Shown piece by piece: positions 1-6,370 of a DNA stretch of 9,995 nt (the stretch's first letter is position 1; each line of letters opens with the position of its first letter). The notes beneath the pieces are model-generated. The model was not told the DNA's origin and did no database searches. It saw nothing but the letters and a program-made list of their open reading frames with translations. Source of the stretch: Candidatus Luteimonas excrementigallinarum. GTDB taxonomy: Bacteria; Pseudomonadota; Gammaproteobacteria; Xanthomonadales; Xanthomonadaceae. The translations under genes were made by a program, and so were the position numbers. The DNA lies in assembly GCA_019115725.1 (NCBI GenBank), contig DXCY01000172.1, forward strand, positions 1-9,995, read 5' to 3'.

Positions 1-58
1 CTTCCATGCTGTCGTCGATGACCATCAGCCGCAGCGCGTTGTCTTGGTGTGTCGCCAT
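1..58 (-). CDS. N-terminus of a receiver-domain (REC) protein, possibly FimX-like; truncated by window edge
   Basis: Only the first 19 codons are inside the window, reading MATHQDNALRLMVIDDSME. The hydrophobic strand LRLMVIDD, with its acidic pair, is the typical first beta strand and metal-binding acidic pocket of a response-regulator receiver domain. The ATG (58 to 56) has a GGGAG Shine-Dalgarno sequence about six bases upstream, which supports this start. The gene lies downstream of epmB on the same strand with a 65-base gap. In Xanthomonas the type IV pilus regulator FimX (degenerate REC, PAS, GGDEF and EAL domains) starts similarly and, as I recall, lies near efp, so FimX is a reasonable guess. 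The output domains are outside the window, so any REC protein would fit. The receiver-like start is fairly sure; the name is not. Confidence 0.6.
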   Translation of the reverse strand, partial: MATHQDNALRLMVIDDSME

Positions 59-77
59 TGAGTCTCCCAAGAATTGC

Positions 78-103
78 CCCGGGGTTATGCCATGCGCCCC
101 GGG
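78..103. repeat. Inverted repeat between epmB and the receiver-domain gene
   Basis: CCCGGGG (78-84) and CCCCGGG (97-103) are perfect 7-base inverted arms around a 12-base loop. The same bases form a direct repeat, GCCCCGGG(G)TT, at 76-86 and 96-105. On the minus strand the hairpin follows the epmB stop by about 20 bases, so it could attenuate read-through. No T-run follows it, so it is not a standard intrinsic terminator. Confidence 0.4.
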
Positions 104-112
104 TTGAGTCCA
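84..112 (-). promoter_or_regulatory. Candidate sigma70 promoter for the receiver-domain gene
   Basis: Read on the minus strand, TGGACT (112-107) is followed after a 17-base spacer by CATAAC (89-84), leaving about 25 bases to the ATG at 58. Both hexamers are partial matches to the consensus. The -10 element overlaps the left edge of a hairpin at 78-103. The gene could equally be read through from epmB. Confidence 0.3.
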
Positions 113-123
113 TTGCAGCCGGT

Positions 124-1128
124 TCAAAGTGGGCGCTTGGACGCGTCCCCGGCAACTTCGCGCACCAGCTTTGGAACCAGGTAGCCCGGCAGGCGGTGGA
201 GCAGGGCGCGGTGCAGGTCCAGCGCCGTGGCGTCGGACACCTCGAAGTGCGCGGCACCGGCGACCCGGTCCAGCTGGTGCAGGTAGTAGGGCAGCACGCC
301 TGCGTCGAAGCCGCGTTCACACAGGTCGGCCAGCGCCTGCTCGCTGTCATTGACCCCGCGCAGCAGCACGGCCTGGTTGAGCAGGGTGGCGCCGGCCTGG
401 CGCAGGCGCGTCATCGCGGCGGCCACGGAGGCGTCGAACTCGTTGCCGTGGTTGGCATGCACCACTACCGAGGTGGCCCAGGGCAGGGCGCCCAGCCAGG
501 CGATGAATTCATCATCCACCCGCTCGGGCAGCACGATCGGCAGGCGGCTGTGGATACGCAGCCGGCGCAGGTGCGGTACGCCGGCGAGCGCGTCGGTCAG
601 CTCGGCGAGCTTCGGCGTGGCCAGCGACAGCGGGTCGCCGCCGGAGAGGATGATCTCGTCAATGCCGGGATCGGCGGCGATCGCCGCGACGGCATCGCGC
701 CAGCCACCAGCGGCCGCGGTTTCCTCGGCATAGGGGAAATGGCGCCGGAAACAGTAGCGGCAGTGCACCGCGCAGCTGCCGGTGGACACCAGCAGGGCGC
801 GGCCGTTGTATTTGCGGATCAGTCCCCGTCCGGCGCGCGCCGCGCCGTCGCCCACGGCGTCGATGTCGAAGCCGGGCACCGGACGCATTTCCTCGTTCAG
901 CGGCAGCACCTGGCGCAGCAGCGGGTCGTTGATGTCGCCGTGGCGCATGCGGGCAACGAATCCGCGCGGCACCCGCAGCGGGAACTGGGCCGCCGCAGCG
1001 GCGGAAACGGACTCCGCCGCCTGCTCCAGCCCAAGCAGGGCGAGCAGTTCACGCGGGTCCCGTACCGCCTCGCGCCAGGCCTGTTGCCAGCGCCGATGCT
1101 GCATGGAGAGGGGGGCTGCAGGTATCAT
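124..1128 (-). CDS. epmB: EF-P beta-lysylation protein EpmB (lysine 2,3-aminomutase family)
   Basis: This 334-aa radical SAM, PLP-dependent enzyme converts (S)-alpha-lysine to (R)-beta-lysine, which EpmA attaches to Lys34 of EF-P. The radical SAM cluster motif CxxxCxxC is present as C119, C123 and C126 inside GSCAVHCRYCFRRHFPY. ILSGGDPL follows, as in the family. The C-terminal stretch GYLVPKLVRE...DASK matches the E. coli EpmB ending, and Lys331 is the likely PLP Schiff-base lysine. Length is close to E. coli EpmB (342 aa). The gene is divergent from efp, its substrate gene, which strongly supports this assignment over a catabolic lysine aminomutase. epmA is not in the window. The start is uncertain: Met1 (1128) and Met9 (1104) both lack a clear ribosome-binding site. 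Confidence 0.93.
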   Translation of the reverse strand: MIPAAPLSMQHRRWQQAWREAVRDPRELLALLGLEQAAESVSAAAAAQFPLRVPRGFVARMRHGDINDPLLRQVLPLNEEMRPVPGFDIDAVGDGAARAGRGLIRKYNGRALLVSTGSCAVHCRYCFRRHFPYAEETAAAGGWRDAVAAIAADPGIDEIILSGGDPLSLATPKLAELTDALAGVPHLRRLRIHSRLPIVLPERVDDEFIAWLGALPWATSVVVHANHGNEFDASVAAAMTRLRQAGATLLNQAVLLRGVNDSEQALADLCERGFDAGVLPYYLHQLDRVAGAAHFEVSDATALDLHRALLHRLPGYLVPKLVREVAGDASKRPL

Positions 1129-1215
1129 GAATGGTCAGTTTCCGTCCGGCCCGGGACATTGGACCGGGCTTCCACATTCTATCCGCCCGCGCGGCGGGCA
1201 CCGCAGGAGCTACCG
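1129..1215. promoter_or_regulatory. Divergent epmB/efp intergenic region with efp leader hairpin and RBS
   Basis: This 87-base gap must hold the control signals for both genes. The efp ribosome-binding site AGGAG is at 1205-1209, six bases before the ATG. Just upstream is a compact GC hairpin: GCCCGC (1185-1190), a 3-base loop, and GCGGGC (1194-1199). A second inverted repeat, GCCCGG (1149-1154) and CCGGGC (1164-1169), lies in the middle. On the minus strand TAGAAT (1181-1176) is a possible -10 for epmB, but I found no convincing -35 for either gene. Confidence 0.4.
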
Positions 1216-1782
1216 ATGGCCAGCTACGGCATGAACGACGTCAAGAACGGGATGAAGATCCTGGTTCACGGCGAACCGGCGATCATCACCGAAACCGATT
1301 ACGTCAAACCGGGCAAGGGCCAGGCGTTCACCCGGGTCAAGTACCGGCAGATCCGTACCGGCCGGGTGCAGGAAGTCACCATGAAGTCGACCGACTCGGT
1401 GGAAGCCGCCGACGTGGTCGATACCGATATGCAGTACCTGTACAGCGATGGCGAGTACTGGCACTTCATGAATCCGGAATCCTTCGAGCAGGTGCAGGCC
1501 GATGCGGCCGGCATGGGCGGCGCCGAGAAGTGGCTCAAGGGCGAAGAGGAGTGCGTGGTGACCCTGTTCAACGGCACCCCGATCCAGGTCACCCCGCCGA
1601 ACTTCGTCGAACTGCAGATCACCCAGACCGATCCGGGCGTGCGCGGCGATACCTCGGGCGGCGGCGGCAAGCCGGCCACCCTGGAAACCGGCGCCGTGGT
1701 CCGCGTGCCGCTGTTCGTCGGCCAGGACGAGGTGATCAAGGTCGACACCCGCTCCGGCGAGTACGTGGGCCGGGTGAAGTGA
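1216..1782 (+). CDS. efp: Translation elongation factor P (EF-P)
   Basis: This 188-aa protein is the same length as E. coli EF-P and aligns along its whole length from memory. EF-P binds between the ribosomal P and E sites and rescues ribosomes stalled at consecutive prolines. The modification loop KPGKGQA puts Lys34 at the position that receives beta-lysine, in agreement with epmB next door. The family signature VTPPNFVELQITQTDPGVRGDT lies near residues 130-155, and the C-terminus KVDTRSGEYVGRVK is canonical. The ATG is fixed by an AGGAG six bases upstream. The frame stays open upstream to position 49, but that part is antisense to epmB and is not real. The gene appears monocistronic, with hairpins after the stop. 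Confidence 0.98.
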   Translation: MASYGMNDVKNGMKILVHGEPAIITETDYVKPGKGQAFTRVKYRQIRTGRVQEVTMKSTDSVEAADVVDTDMQYLYSDGEYWHFMNPESFEQVQADAAGMGGAEKWLKGEEECVVTLFNGTPIQVTPPNFVELQITQTDPGVRGDTSGGGGKPATLETGAVVRVPLFVGQDEVIKVDTRSGEYVGRVK

Positions 1783-1788
1783 TCCGGT

Positions 1789-1814
1789 GGCCGTCCGCCT
1801 GCCGGCGGGCGGCC
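1789..1814 (+). terminator. GC-rich hairpin after efp, possible terminator without U-tract
   Basis: GGCCGTCCGCC (1789-1799) pairs with GGCGGGCGGCC (1804-1814) around a TGCC loop: eleven pairs including one G-U, starting seven bases after the efp stop. No T-run follows, so it may slow polymerase, stabilise the 3' end or need a factor to terminate. Confidence 0.45.
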
Positions 1815-1843
1815 AGCCAGCCTGTGTTGGCGCATCCCCGCGT

Positions 1844-1859
1844 CCCCGCGTTCGCGGGG
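1844..1859. repeat. Second hairpin between efp and mtaD
   Basis: CCCCGC (1844-1849) and GCGGGG (1854-1859) flank a GTTC loop, about 30 bases before the mtaD ATG. A partial copy, CCCCGCG, precedes it at 1836-1842, giving a small direct repeat. It could be a terminator part or lie in the mtaD leader. The rest of the 108-base gap shows only a weak GAGAG purine tract before the mtaD start. Confidence 0.3.
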
Positions 1860-1890
1860 TCAGCCCCTGCCGTGAAACGAGAGCCAGCGA

Positions 1891-3237
1891 ATGACCGACA
1901 CCGCTCCCGAAGCCGTTGACCTGCTGATCGAAGCCGGGCACGTGGTCCCGATCGAGCCGCACGGCGTGGCGCTGGAGAACCATGCCGTTGCGGTCCGCGA
2001 CGGCGCCATCGTGGCCGTGCTGCCGATTGCCGAGGCGCGCGCGCGGTTCAGCGCGAAGGAAACGGTGTCGCGGCCGCAGGGTGCGGTGATGCCGGGGCTG
2101 GTCAATGCCCACACCCACAACCCGATGACCCTGCTGCGCGGCATCGCCGACGACCTGCCGCTGATGGTGTGGCTGCAGGAGCACATCTGGCCGGTGGAAG
2201 CGGCGGTGATCGGGCCCGAGTTCGTGGCCGACGGCGTGGAGCTGGCGATCGCCGAGATGCTGCGCGGCGGCACCACCTGCGTCAACGAGAACTACTTTTT
2301 CCCCGATGTGCAGGCGGCCACCTACCGGCGCCACGGGTTCCGGGCCCGGGTCGGCCTGCCGGTGATCGATTTTCCCACCGCCTGGGCCAAAAGCGACGAT
2401 GAATACTTCGACAAGGCCGGGGAGGTGCACGACCAGTGGCGCGGCGACGCGCTGATCGACACCGCCTTCGTCCCGCACGCGCCGTACACGGTCAAGGACG
2501 CCAGCTTCGAGCGCATCCGCATGCTGGCCGACCAGCTGGACGTGCCCGTGCACCTGCATCTGCATGAGACCGCCCAGGAGGTGGAGGATTCGCAGAAGCA
2601 GTACGGCCAGCGTCCGATTGCGCGGCTGGATCGGCTGGGGCTGATCAACGACCGACTGATCGCGGTGCACATGACCCAGCTGACCGAGGCCGAGATCCAC
2701 CTGTGCGCCGAACGCGGCGTATCGGTGGTGCACTGCCCGGAATCCAATCTCAAGCTGGCCTCGGGCTTCTGCCCGGCGTGCGCGCTGGAGCGGGCGGGGG
2801 TGAACCTGGCCATCGGTACCGACGGCTGCGCCAGCAACAACGACCTGGACATGTTCGGCGAGACCCGTACCGCGGCCCAGCTGGCCAAGGCGGTGGCCAA
2901 CGATGCCGCCGGTTTCGACGCGGCGACCGCGCTGCGTGCGGCCACGCTGGGCGGGGCGAAGGCGATCGGCTTCGACCACCTGGTGGGCTCGATCGAACCG
3001 GGCAAGCAGGCCGACCTGGCCTGCGTGGACCTCTCGGGCCTTGAATCCCAGCCGCTGCACAACGTGCTTTCGCAGCTGGTCTACGCCACCGGGCGCCACC
3101 AGGTCAGCGATGTGTGGATCGCCGGCAAGGCCAGACTGGCCTCGCGCACGCTGGTGGACATGGATGAAGACGCCCTGATCTCCAATGCCAGGCAATGGCG
3201 CGAACGCATTGCCACCCTCCATGGACGCACCCCGTGA
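1891..3237 (+). CDS. mtaD: TRZ/ATZ-family amidohydrolase, probable 5-methylthioadenosine/S-adenosylhomocysteine deaminase
   Basis: This 448-aa cytosolic metal-dependent deaminase belongs to the amidohydrolase superfamily. Visible ligands are HxH at H74/H76 (VNAHTHN), H223 and E226 (HLHET), H260 (IAVHMTQ) and D311 (GTDGCASNND). CPESNLKLASG before the last Asp is typical of MTA/SAH and 8-oxoguanine deaminases. The likely reaction is deamination of MTA or SAH to the inosyl analogue; exact substrate preference cannot be read from sequence. It heads an operon and overlaps ubiG by 4 nt. Because UbiG makes SAH from SAM, a SAH/MTA salvage role fits the context. In P. aeruginosa the homologue PA3170 also precedes ubiG. 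The ATG has only a weak GAGAG purine tract upstream. The family is secure; the substrate is an inference. Confidence 0.88.
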   Translation: MTDTAPEAVDLLIEAGHVVPIEPHGVALENHAVAVRDGAIVAVLPIAEARARFSAKETVSRPQGAVMPGLVNAHTHNPMTLLRGIADDLPLMVWLQEHIWPVEAAVIGPEFVADGVELAIAEMLRGGTTCVNENYFFPDVQAATYRRHGFRARVGLPVIDFPTAWAKSDDEYFDKAGEVHDQWRGDALIDTAFVPHAPYTVKDASFERIRMLADQLDVPVHLHLHETAQEVEDSQKQYGQRPIARLDRLGLINDRLIAVHMTQLTEAEIHLCAERGVSVVHCPESNLKLASGFCPACALERAGVNLAIGTDGCASNNDLDMFGETRTAAQLAKAVANDAAGFDAATALRAATLGGAKAIGFDHLVGSIEPGKQADLACVDLSGLESQPLHNVLSQLVYATGRHQVSDVWIAGKARLASRTLVDMDEDALISNARQWRERIATLHGRTP

Positions 3238-3950
3238 GTACTGAAAACTTCCGCCAGGCGGAACTCGACAAATTCGCCGCCCTGGCCAGCCGCTGGTGGG
3301 ATCCGGACGGACCGCAGAAGCCGCTGCACGCGCTCAACCCCGTGCGCCTGGACTACGTGGCTGCGCGTGCATCGCTGCGCGGCGCCCAGGTGCTGGACGT
3401 GGGCTGCGGTGGCGGGCTGCTGAGCGAAGCCATGGCCAGCGCGGGCGCGAAGGTCACCGCCATCGACCTGGCCGATGAGCTGGTCAAGGTGGCCCGGCTG
3501 CATGCGCTGGAATCGGGCGTGGAGGTGGATTACCAGGTCCAGCCGGTGGAAGCGCTGGCCGCGGCCCGGCCCGGCAGCTTCGACGTGGTGACCTGCATGG
3601 AAATGCTGGAACACGTGCCGGACCCGGCGGCGATCCTGCAGGCCTGTGCCACCCTGCTCAAGCCGGGCGGCCTGCTGTTTGTTTCCACCCTCAATCGCAC
3701 GCCGCAGGCCTTTGTCTTGGCGATTGTGGGGGCCGAGTACGTAGCCCGGCTGCTGCCCCGGGGCACGCACCGGTACGAGGACTTCATCAAGCCGTCGGAA
3801 CTGCGCGCCTGGCTGCGCGGCGTGGGCCTGCAGCTGGAAGACGTGAGCGGCATGATCTATGAGCCGTGGCGCAATGCGGCGCGGCTGTCGCGGCGCACCG
3901 GGGTCAACTACCTGGCCGCGGCGCGCAAGCCGGAAGCGGGCAATGACTGA
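3234..3950 (+). CDS. ubiG: Ubiquinone biosynthesis O-methyltransferase UbiG
   Basis: This 238-aa class I SAM-dependent methyltransferase performs both O-methylations of ubiquinone synthesis (2-polyprenyl-6-hydroxyphenol and demethylubiquinol). SAM motif I is VLDVGCGGG (53-61), with the acidic end of the next strand at D78 (AIDLA). The family hallmarks VTCMEMLEHVPDP (119-131) and GAEYVARLLPRGTH (167-180), the membrane-associating segment, are present. I choose the GTG at 3234, which overlaps the mtaD stop as GTGA. From there the protein begins STENFRQAELDKFAALASRWWD, matching the family start and E. coli length (240 aa). The in-frame ATG at 3195 would add 13 unrelated residues. No obvious Shine-Dalgarno is seen, so translational coupling is likely. 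Confidence 0.95.
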   Translation: MSTENFRQAELDKFAALASRWWDPDGPQKPLHALNPVRLDYVAARASLRGAQVLDVGCGGGLLSEAMASAGAKVTAIDLADELVKVARLHALESGVEVDYQVQPVEALAAARPGSFDVVTCMEMLEHVPDPAAILQACATLLKPGGLLFVSTLNRTPQAFVLAIVGAEYVARLLPRGTHRYEDFIKPSELRAWLRGVGLQLEDVSGMIYEPWRNAARLSRRTGVNYLAAARKPEAGND

Positions 3951-4629
3951 GTCCGTGGCGGGCCGCTTCCCGCCCGCCGTACTGTTCGACCTGGACGGAA
4001 CGCTGCTGGACAGCGCGCCGGACATGCTGGCCACCGTCAACCGCATGCGTGCTTCCCGCGACATGCCGCCGCTGGCACTGGCCGCGCTGCGGCCCACGGT
4101 GTCCAAGGGCGCACGGGCGATGTCCTCGGTGGCGTTCCCGCACCTGTCCGCCGAAGAGATCGCTGCGCTGGTGCCGGAATTCCTTGATATCTACCGCCAG
4201 GAACTCGGCCGCCACAGCCGTCCCTTCGACGGCGTGGAAGAAATGCTGGCGGCACTGGAACAGGCCGGCACCGTGTGGGGCATCGTGACCAACAAGCCGG
4301 AATACCTGGCGCGTGAGGTGGTGCCGCAGCTGGGTTGGCAATCGCGCTGCGCCGTGCTGGTGGGCGGCGACACGCTGGCCGAACGCAAGCCGCACCCGCT
4401 GCCGCTGCTGCACGCGGCCGAAGAACTGGGAATGCCCGCCGCCCATTGCGCCTACGTGGGTGATGACGAACGCGACATCGTTGCTGCACGCGCCGCCGGC
4501 ATGCCAGCGGTGGTGGCGCTGTGGGGCTACCGGCTGGACGGGGACGACCCGATCGCCTGGCAGGGCGATGTGATGGTGGATGAGCCGCAGGCGCTGCTGG
4601 ATCCGGCCGCCTGGCCGGTCGTGGGCTGA
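3943..4629 (+). CDS. mupP: HAD-family phosphatase: MupP-like (N-acetylmuramic acid 6-phosphate phosphatase), often annotated phosphoglycolate phosphatase Gph
   Basis: This 228-aa HAD subfamily IA hydrolase has nucleophile D16 and acid D18 (FDLDGT), T116 in VTNKP, K149 (RKPHP) and the acidic pair D174/D175 (VGDDERD). Residues between the nucleophile and VTNKP form the helical cap. Features such as SKGARAM, FDGVEEMLAALEQAGTVWGIVTNKP, WGY and the DDPIAW...DVMVDEP tail resemble Pseudomonas MupP more than E. coli Gph. MupP dephosphorylates MurNAc-6-phosphate in peptidoglycan recycling. MupP also follows ubiG in Pseudomonas (PA3172). Databases often call Xanthomonas homologues gph, so glycolate-phosphate activity remains an alternative. 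The ATG overlaps the ubiG end by 8 nt and has GGAAG six bases upstream, so an upstream extension is not needed. Confidence 0.85.
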   Translation: MTESVAGRFPPAVLFDLDGTLLDSAPDMLATVNRMRASRDMPPLALAALRPTVSKGARAMSSVAFPHLSAEEIAALVPEFLDIYRQELGRHSRPFDGVEEMLAALEQAGTVWGIVTNKPEYLAREVVPQLGWQSRCAVLVGGDTLAERKPHPLPLLHAAEELGMPAAHCAYVGDDERDIVAARAAGMPAVVALWGYRLDGDDPIAWQGDVMVDEPQALLDPAAWPVVG

Positions 4630-4632
4630 GCC

Positions 4633-5301
4633 ATGGAACAGCAAGAAGCGGCGGAAGACTTCACCGCCAAATGGCGGCGGTGCTGGCCGGAATGGGACAT
4701 CGCCGAGGCGTTCGTTCCCGCCGATGAGCGCGAACAGGCCCTCGCCTGGCTGGCGCTGCAGAACGAGCTGGTCGAATCCGCCTGGGGCGGGGAAGACCCG
4801 ACGCCCGGGCTGGCCAAGCTGGCCTGGTGGCACGAGGAGCTGGAAGGCTGGGGCAAAGGTGGCCGACGCCATCCGCTGGGCGCGGCGCTGCAGCGCATGC
4901 CTGCCCCCTGGACCGGCCTGGCCCGGGCGCTGTCGGCATTGCCGTCCACCCGCGGTCAGGATGCGGCCACGGCCGAGCCTGCCCTGGCCGGCCTGTCCAA
5001 GGCCATGGATGACTGCGAAGCCGCACTGGGCGGGCAGGGTGCTGCCCGGGCGCGCGTACCGGCGACCGGAGCCAACGCACTGGCCCTGCTTGCGTCGCGG
5101 GCGATCCTTACCGGTTCGCGCGAGGATGCCGCGTGGCTCCTGGAGCGCTGGCTGCGGCAGGCCGGCGGTTCGCGCGCCGGGCGGCTGCACCGGGCCCTGC
5201 TGCGTGCCCGGCTGGCAGCGCTGGCCTCCGGCAGGCAGAAGCAGCAGCTCTCCGGCTGGCGGGTGCTGGGCGCCTCGTGGCGCGCCGTGCGCGGCGGCTG
5301 A
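4633..5301 (+). CDS. Squalene/phytoene synthase-like protein, catalytic motifs degenerate; function unknown
   Basis: This 222-aa protein starts three bases after the mupP stop and so belongs to the same operon. Residues 36-86 (ALAWLALQNELVESAW...LAKLAWWHEELEGW...GRRHPLGAAL) follow the trans-isoprenyl diphosphate synthase pattern of the squalene/phytoene synthase superfamily: an N/EL helix, then KLxWWxEEL, then HPLxxAL. The Asp-rich DxxxD motifs that bind diphosphate through magnesium are not visible. At the expected first site the sequence is ELVESAW, and the only other acidic pair is MDDCEAAL near 134-141. The C-terminal third is arginine- and alanine-rich. Length is short for an active synthase (about 280-350 aa). 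No signal peptide or membrane segment is seen. It may be a non-catalytic lipid-binding or assembly factor, comparable to mitochondrial NDUFAF6, but that is speculation. Confidence 0.65.
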   Translation: MEQQEAAEDFTAKWRRCWPEWDIAEAFVPADEREQALAWLALQNELVESAWGGEDPTPGLAKLAWWHEELEGWGKGGRRHPLGAALQRMPAPWTGLARALSALPSTRGQDAATAEPALAGLSKAMDDCEAALGGQGAARARVPATGANALALLASRAILTGSREDAAWLLERWLRQAGGSRAGRLHRALLRARLAALASGRQKQQLSGWRVLGASWRAVRGG

Positions 5302-5310
5302 GCCACCCCG

Positions 5311-5328
5311 GCACCATCATCATGGTGC
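5311..5328. repeat. Hairpin after the mtaD-ubiG-mupP operon
   Basis: GCACCAT (5311-5317) and ATGGTGC (5322-5328) are perfect arms around a CATC loop, ten bases after the last stop of the operon. No T-run follows. It could mark the transcript end or be a dyad operator for folE2. The remaining gap up to 5418 holds a TACACT -10-like hexamer at 5373-5378 with no good -35 at normal spacing. Confidence 0.35.
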
Positions 5329-5418
5329 GATCGCCGGACGCAGCGTTTCAGGGGCGTTGCGGAGCCTCCCGTTACACTATCCAGCCTTGACCCCCATCGC
5401 CGCACAGGCCCCCGCGTA

Positions 5419-6330
5419 ATGAGCCAATCCCCCGCCCAGCCCCTTCCCGACGTCGCCGACGACGCCGCCTTTGCCGCCCGCGCCCTGGACTGGGTGGGCA
5501 TGGAGCGGATCGCACTGCCGCTGCGATTGGCCGATGGCGGGGGCGGGGCGATCCAGGTGCCGGCTTCGGTGGATGTTTTCGTGGACCTGCGCAAGCCGGA
5601 AACCCGCGGCATCCACATGTCGCGCCTGTACCTGCGGCTGCAGGACGCTTTCGCTACCGAAACCATGACCGTGGCCGGGCTGCGCCGGGTGTTGCAGGAT
5701 CTGGTGGAATCCCAGCGCGGGCTGTCGACCTCGGCGCGCCTGGTGCTGCGCTACGAGCACCTGCTCAAGCGCGCCGCCCTGGCCAGCGACAACGCCGGCT
5801 GGAAGAACTACCCGGTGGAGCTGGAGGCGACGATCGCCGACGGCCACTTCCGCCTTGCGCTGACCTTCTCGGTGGACTATTCCAGCACCTGCCCGGCGTC
5901 TGCGGCGCTGTCGCGCCAGGCCAACGCGGATCGTTTTACGGCGGATTTCGCCGCGGCGCGCCCGCTGTCGGCTGCCGTGGTGGAAGAGTGGCTGGCCTCC
6001 GAGCGCGGCCTCGCCGCCACCCCGCACGCCCAGCGCAGCCGCGCCCACGTGCGGGTGGAGCTGCGTCCGGCGTTCGACGAGATCCCGCTGGCGGCGCTGG
6101 TGGACGGGATTGAAGCAGCCCTCGGCACCCCGGTGCAGACCGCGGTCAAGCGTGAGGACGAGCAGGCATTCGCCCGCCTCAACGCTGACAACCTGATGTT
6201 CTGCGAAGATGCCGCCCGCCGCGTGGCCGCGGTGCTGTCGGCGGATGAGCGGGTGGAGAAGTTCGACGCCCGCGTGGCCCACTACGAAAGCCTGCACGCC
6301 CACGACGCCGTCGCCCGCGTCACCGGCTGA
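5419..6330 (+). CDS. folE2: GTP cyclohydrolase IB, FolE2
   Basis: This 303-aa enzyme opens the GTP imidazole ring to give 7,8-dihydroneopterin triphosphate, the first step of tetrahydrofolate synthesis. It is the FolE2 type rather than zinc-dependent FolE. Family signatures are VDVFVDLRKPETRGIHMSRLYLRLQ (51-75) and SVDYSSTCPASAALSRQ, with the active-site metal-ligand Cys at 158. SRAHVRVELRP and the C-terminal ADERVEKFDARVAHYESLHAHDAVA also match. FolE2 enzymes use Mn or other divalent metals, and in some bacteria they are zinc-starvation paralogues. I see no Zur-like palindrome upstream, so here it may be the housekeeping enzyme. The ATG lacks a strong Shine-Dalgarno sequence; upstream in-frame codons overlap the gap and look unrelated. 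It is transcribed alone and ends convergent with the M23 peptidase gene. Confidence 0.93.
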   Translation: MSQSPAQPLPDVADDAAFAARALDWVGMERIALPLRLADGGGGAIQVPASVDVFVDLRKPETRGIHMSRLYLRLQDAFATETMTVAGLRRVLQDLVESQRGLSTSARLVLRYEHLLKRAALASDNAGWKNYPVELEATIADGHFRLALTFSVDYSSTCPASAALSRQANADRFTADFAAARPLSAAVVEEWLASERGLAATPHAQRSRAHVRVELRPAFDEIPLAALVDGIEAALGTPVQTAVKREDEQAFARLNADNLMFCEDAARRVAAVLSADERVEKFDARVAHYESLHAHDAVARVTG

Positions 6331-6353
6331 GTCGGAACTCAGCCATCGCCCCG

Positions 6354-6370
6354 CCCGGCGCAGCGCCGGG
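6354..6370. terminator. Hairpin between convergent folE2 and M23 peptidase genes
   Basis: CCCGGC (6354-6359) and GCCGGG (6365-6370) flank a 5-base loop, directly abutting the peptidase stop codon at 6371. It is placed where a bidirectional terminator is expected in this 40-base gap, but no T-run is present on either strand. Confidence 0.45.

Noticed and set aside
49..1215. Open frame on the plus strand reading straight into efp, suggesting a 577-aa EF-P fusion
   Set aside because: The upstream part is antisense to epmB, whose protein has complete family motifs. EF-P has its own AGGAG and canonical start at 1216.
1789..1859. Stem-loops after efp as a Stenotrophomonas SMAG repeat
   Set aside because: Neither hairpin begins with the GTAG tetranucleotide that defines those elements.
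1210..3222. 670-aa minus-strand open frame over efp and mtaD
   Set aside because: His/Gly/Arg-rich antisense translation without recognisable motifs. Both plus-strand genes are intact, and such shadows are expected at this GC content.
3195..3233. ATG at 3195 as the ubiG start
   Set aside because: It would add 13 residues absent from family members and deepen the overlap with mtaD. The GTG at 3234 gives the normal N-terminus and a GTGA junction.
5371..5384. Possible Zur box upstream of folE2 around GTTACACTATCC
   Set aside because: The sequence is not palindromic and matches only part of the usual AT-rich dyad; it is better read as a -10-like element.
6342..6370. Classical intrinsic terminator between folE2 and the M23 gene
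   Set aside because: The hairpin is real, but no T-tract follows on either strand, so it is listed only as a probable terminator with modest confidence.
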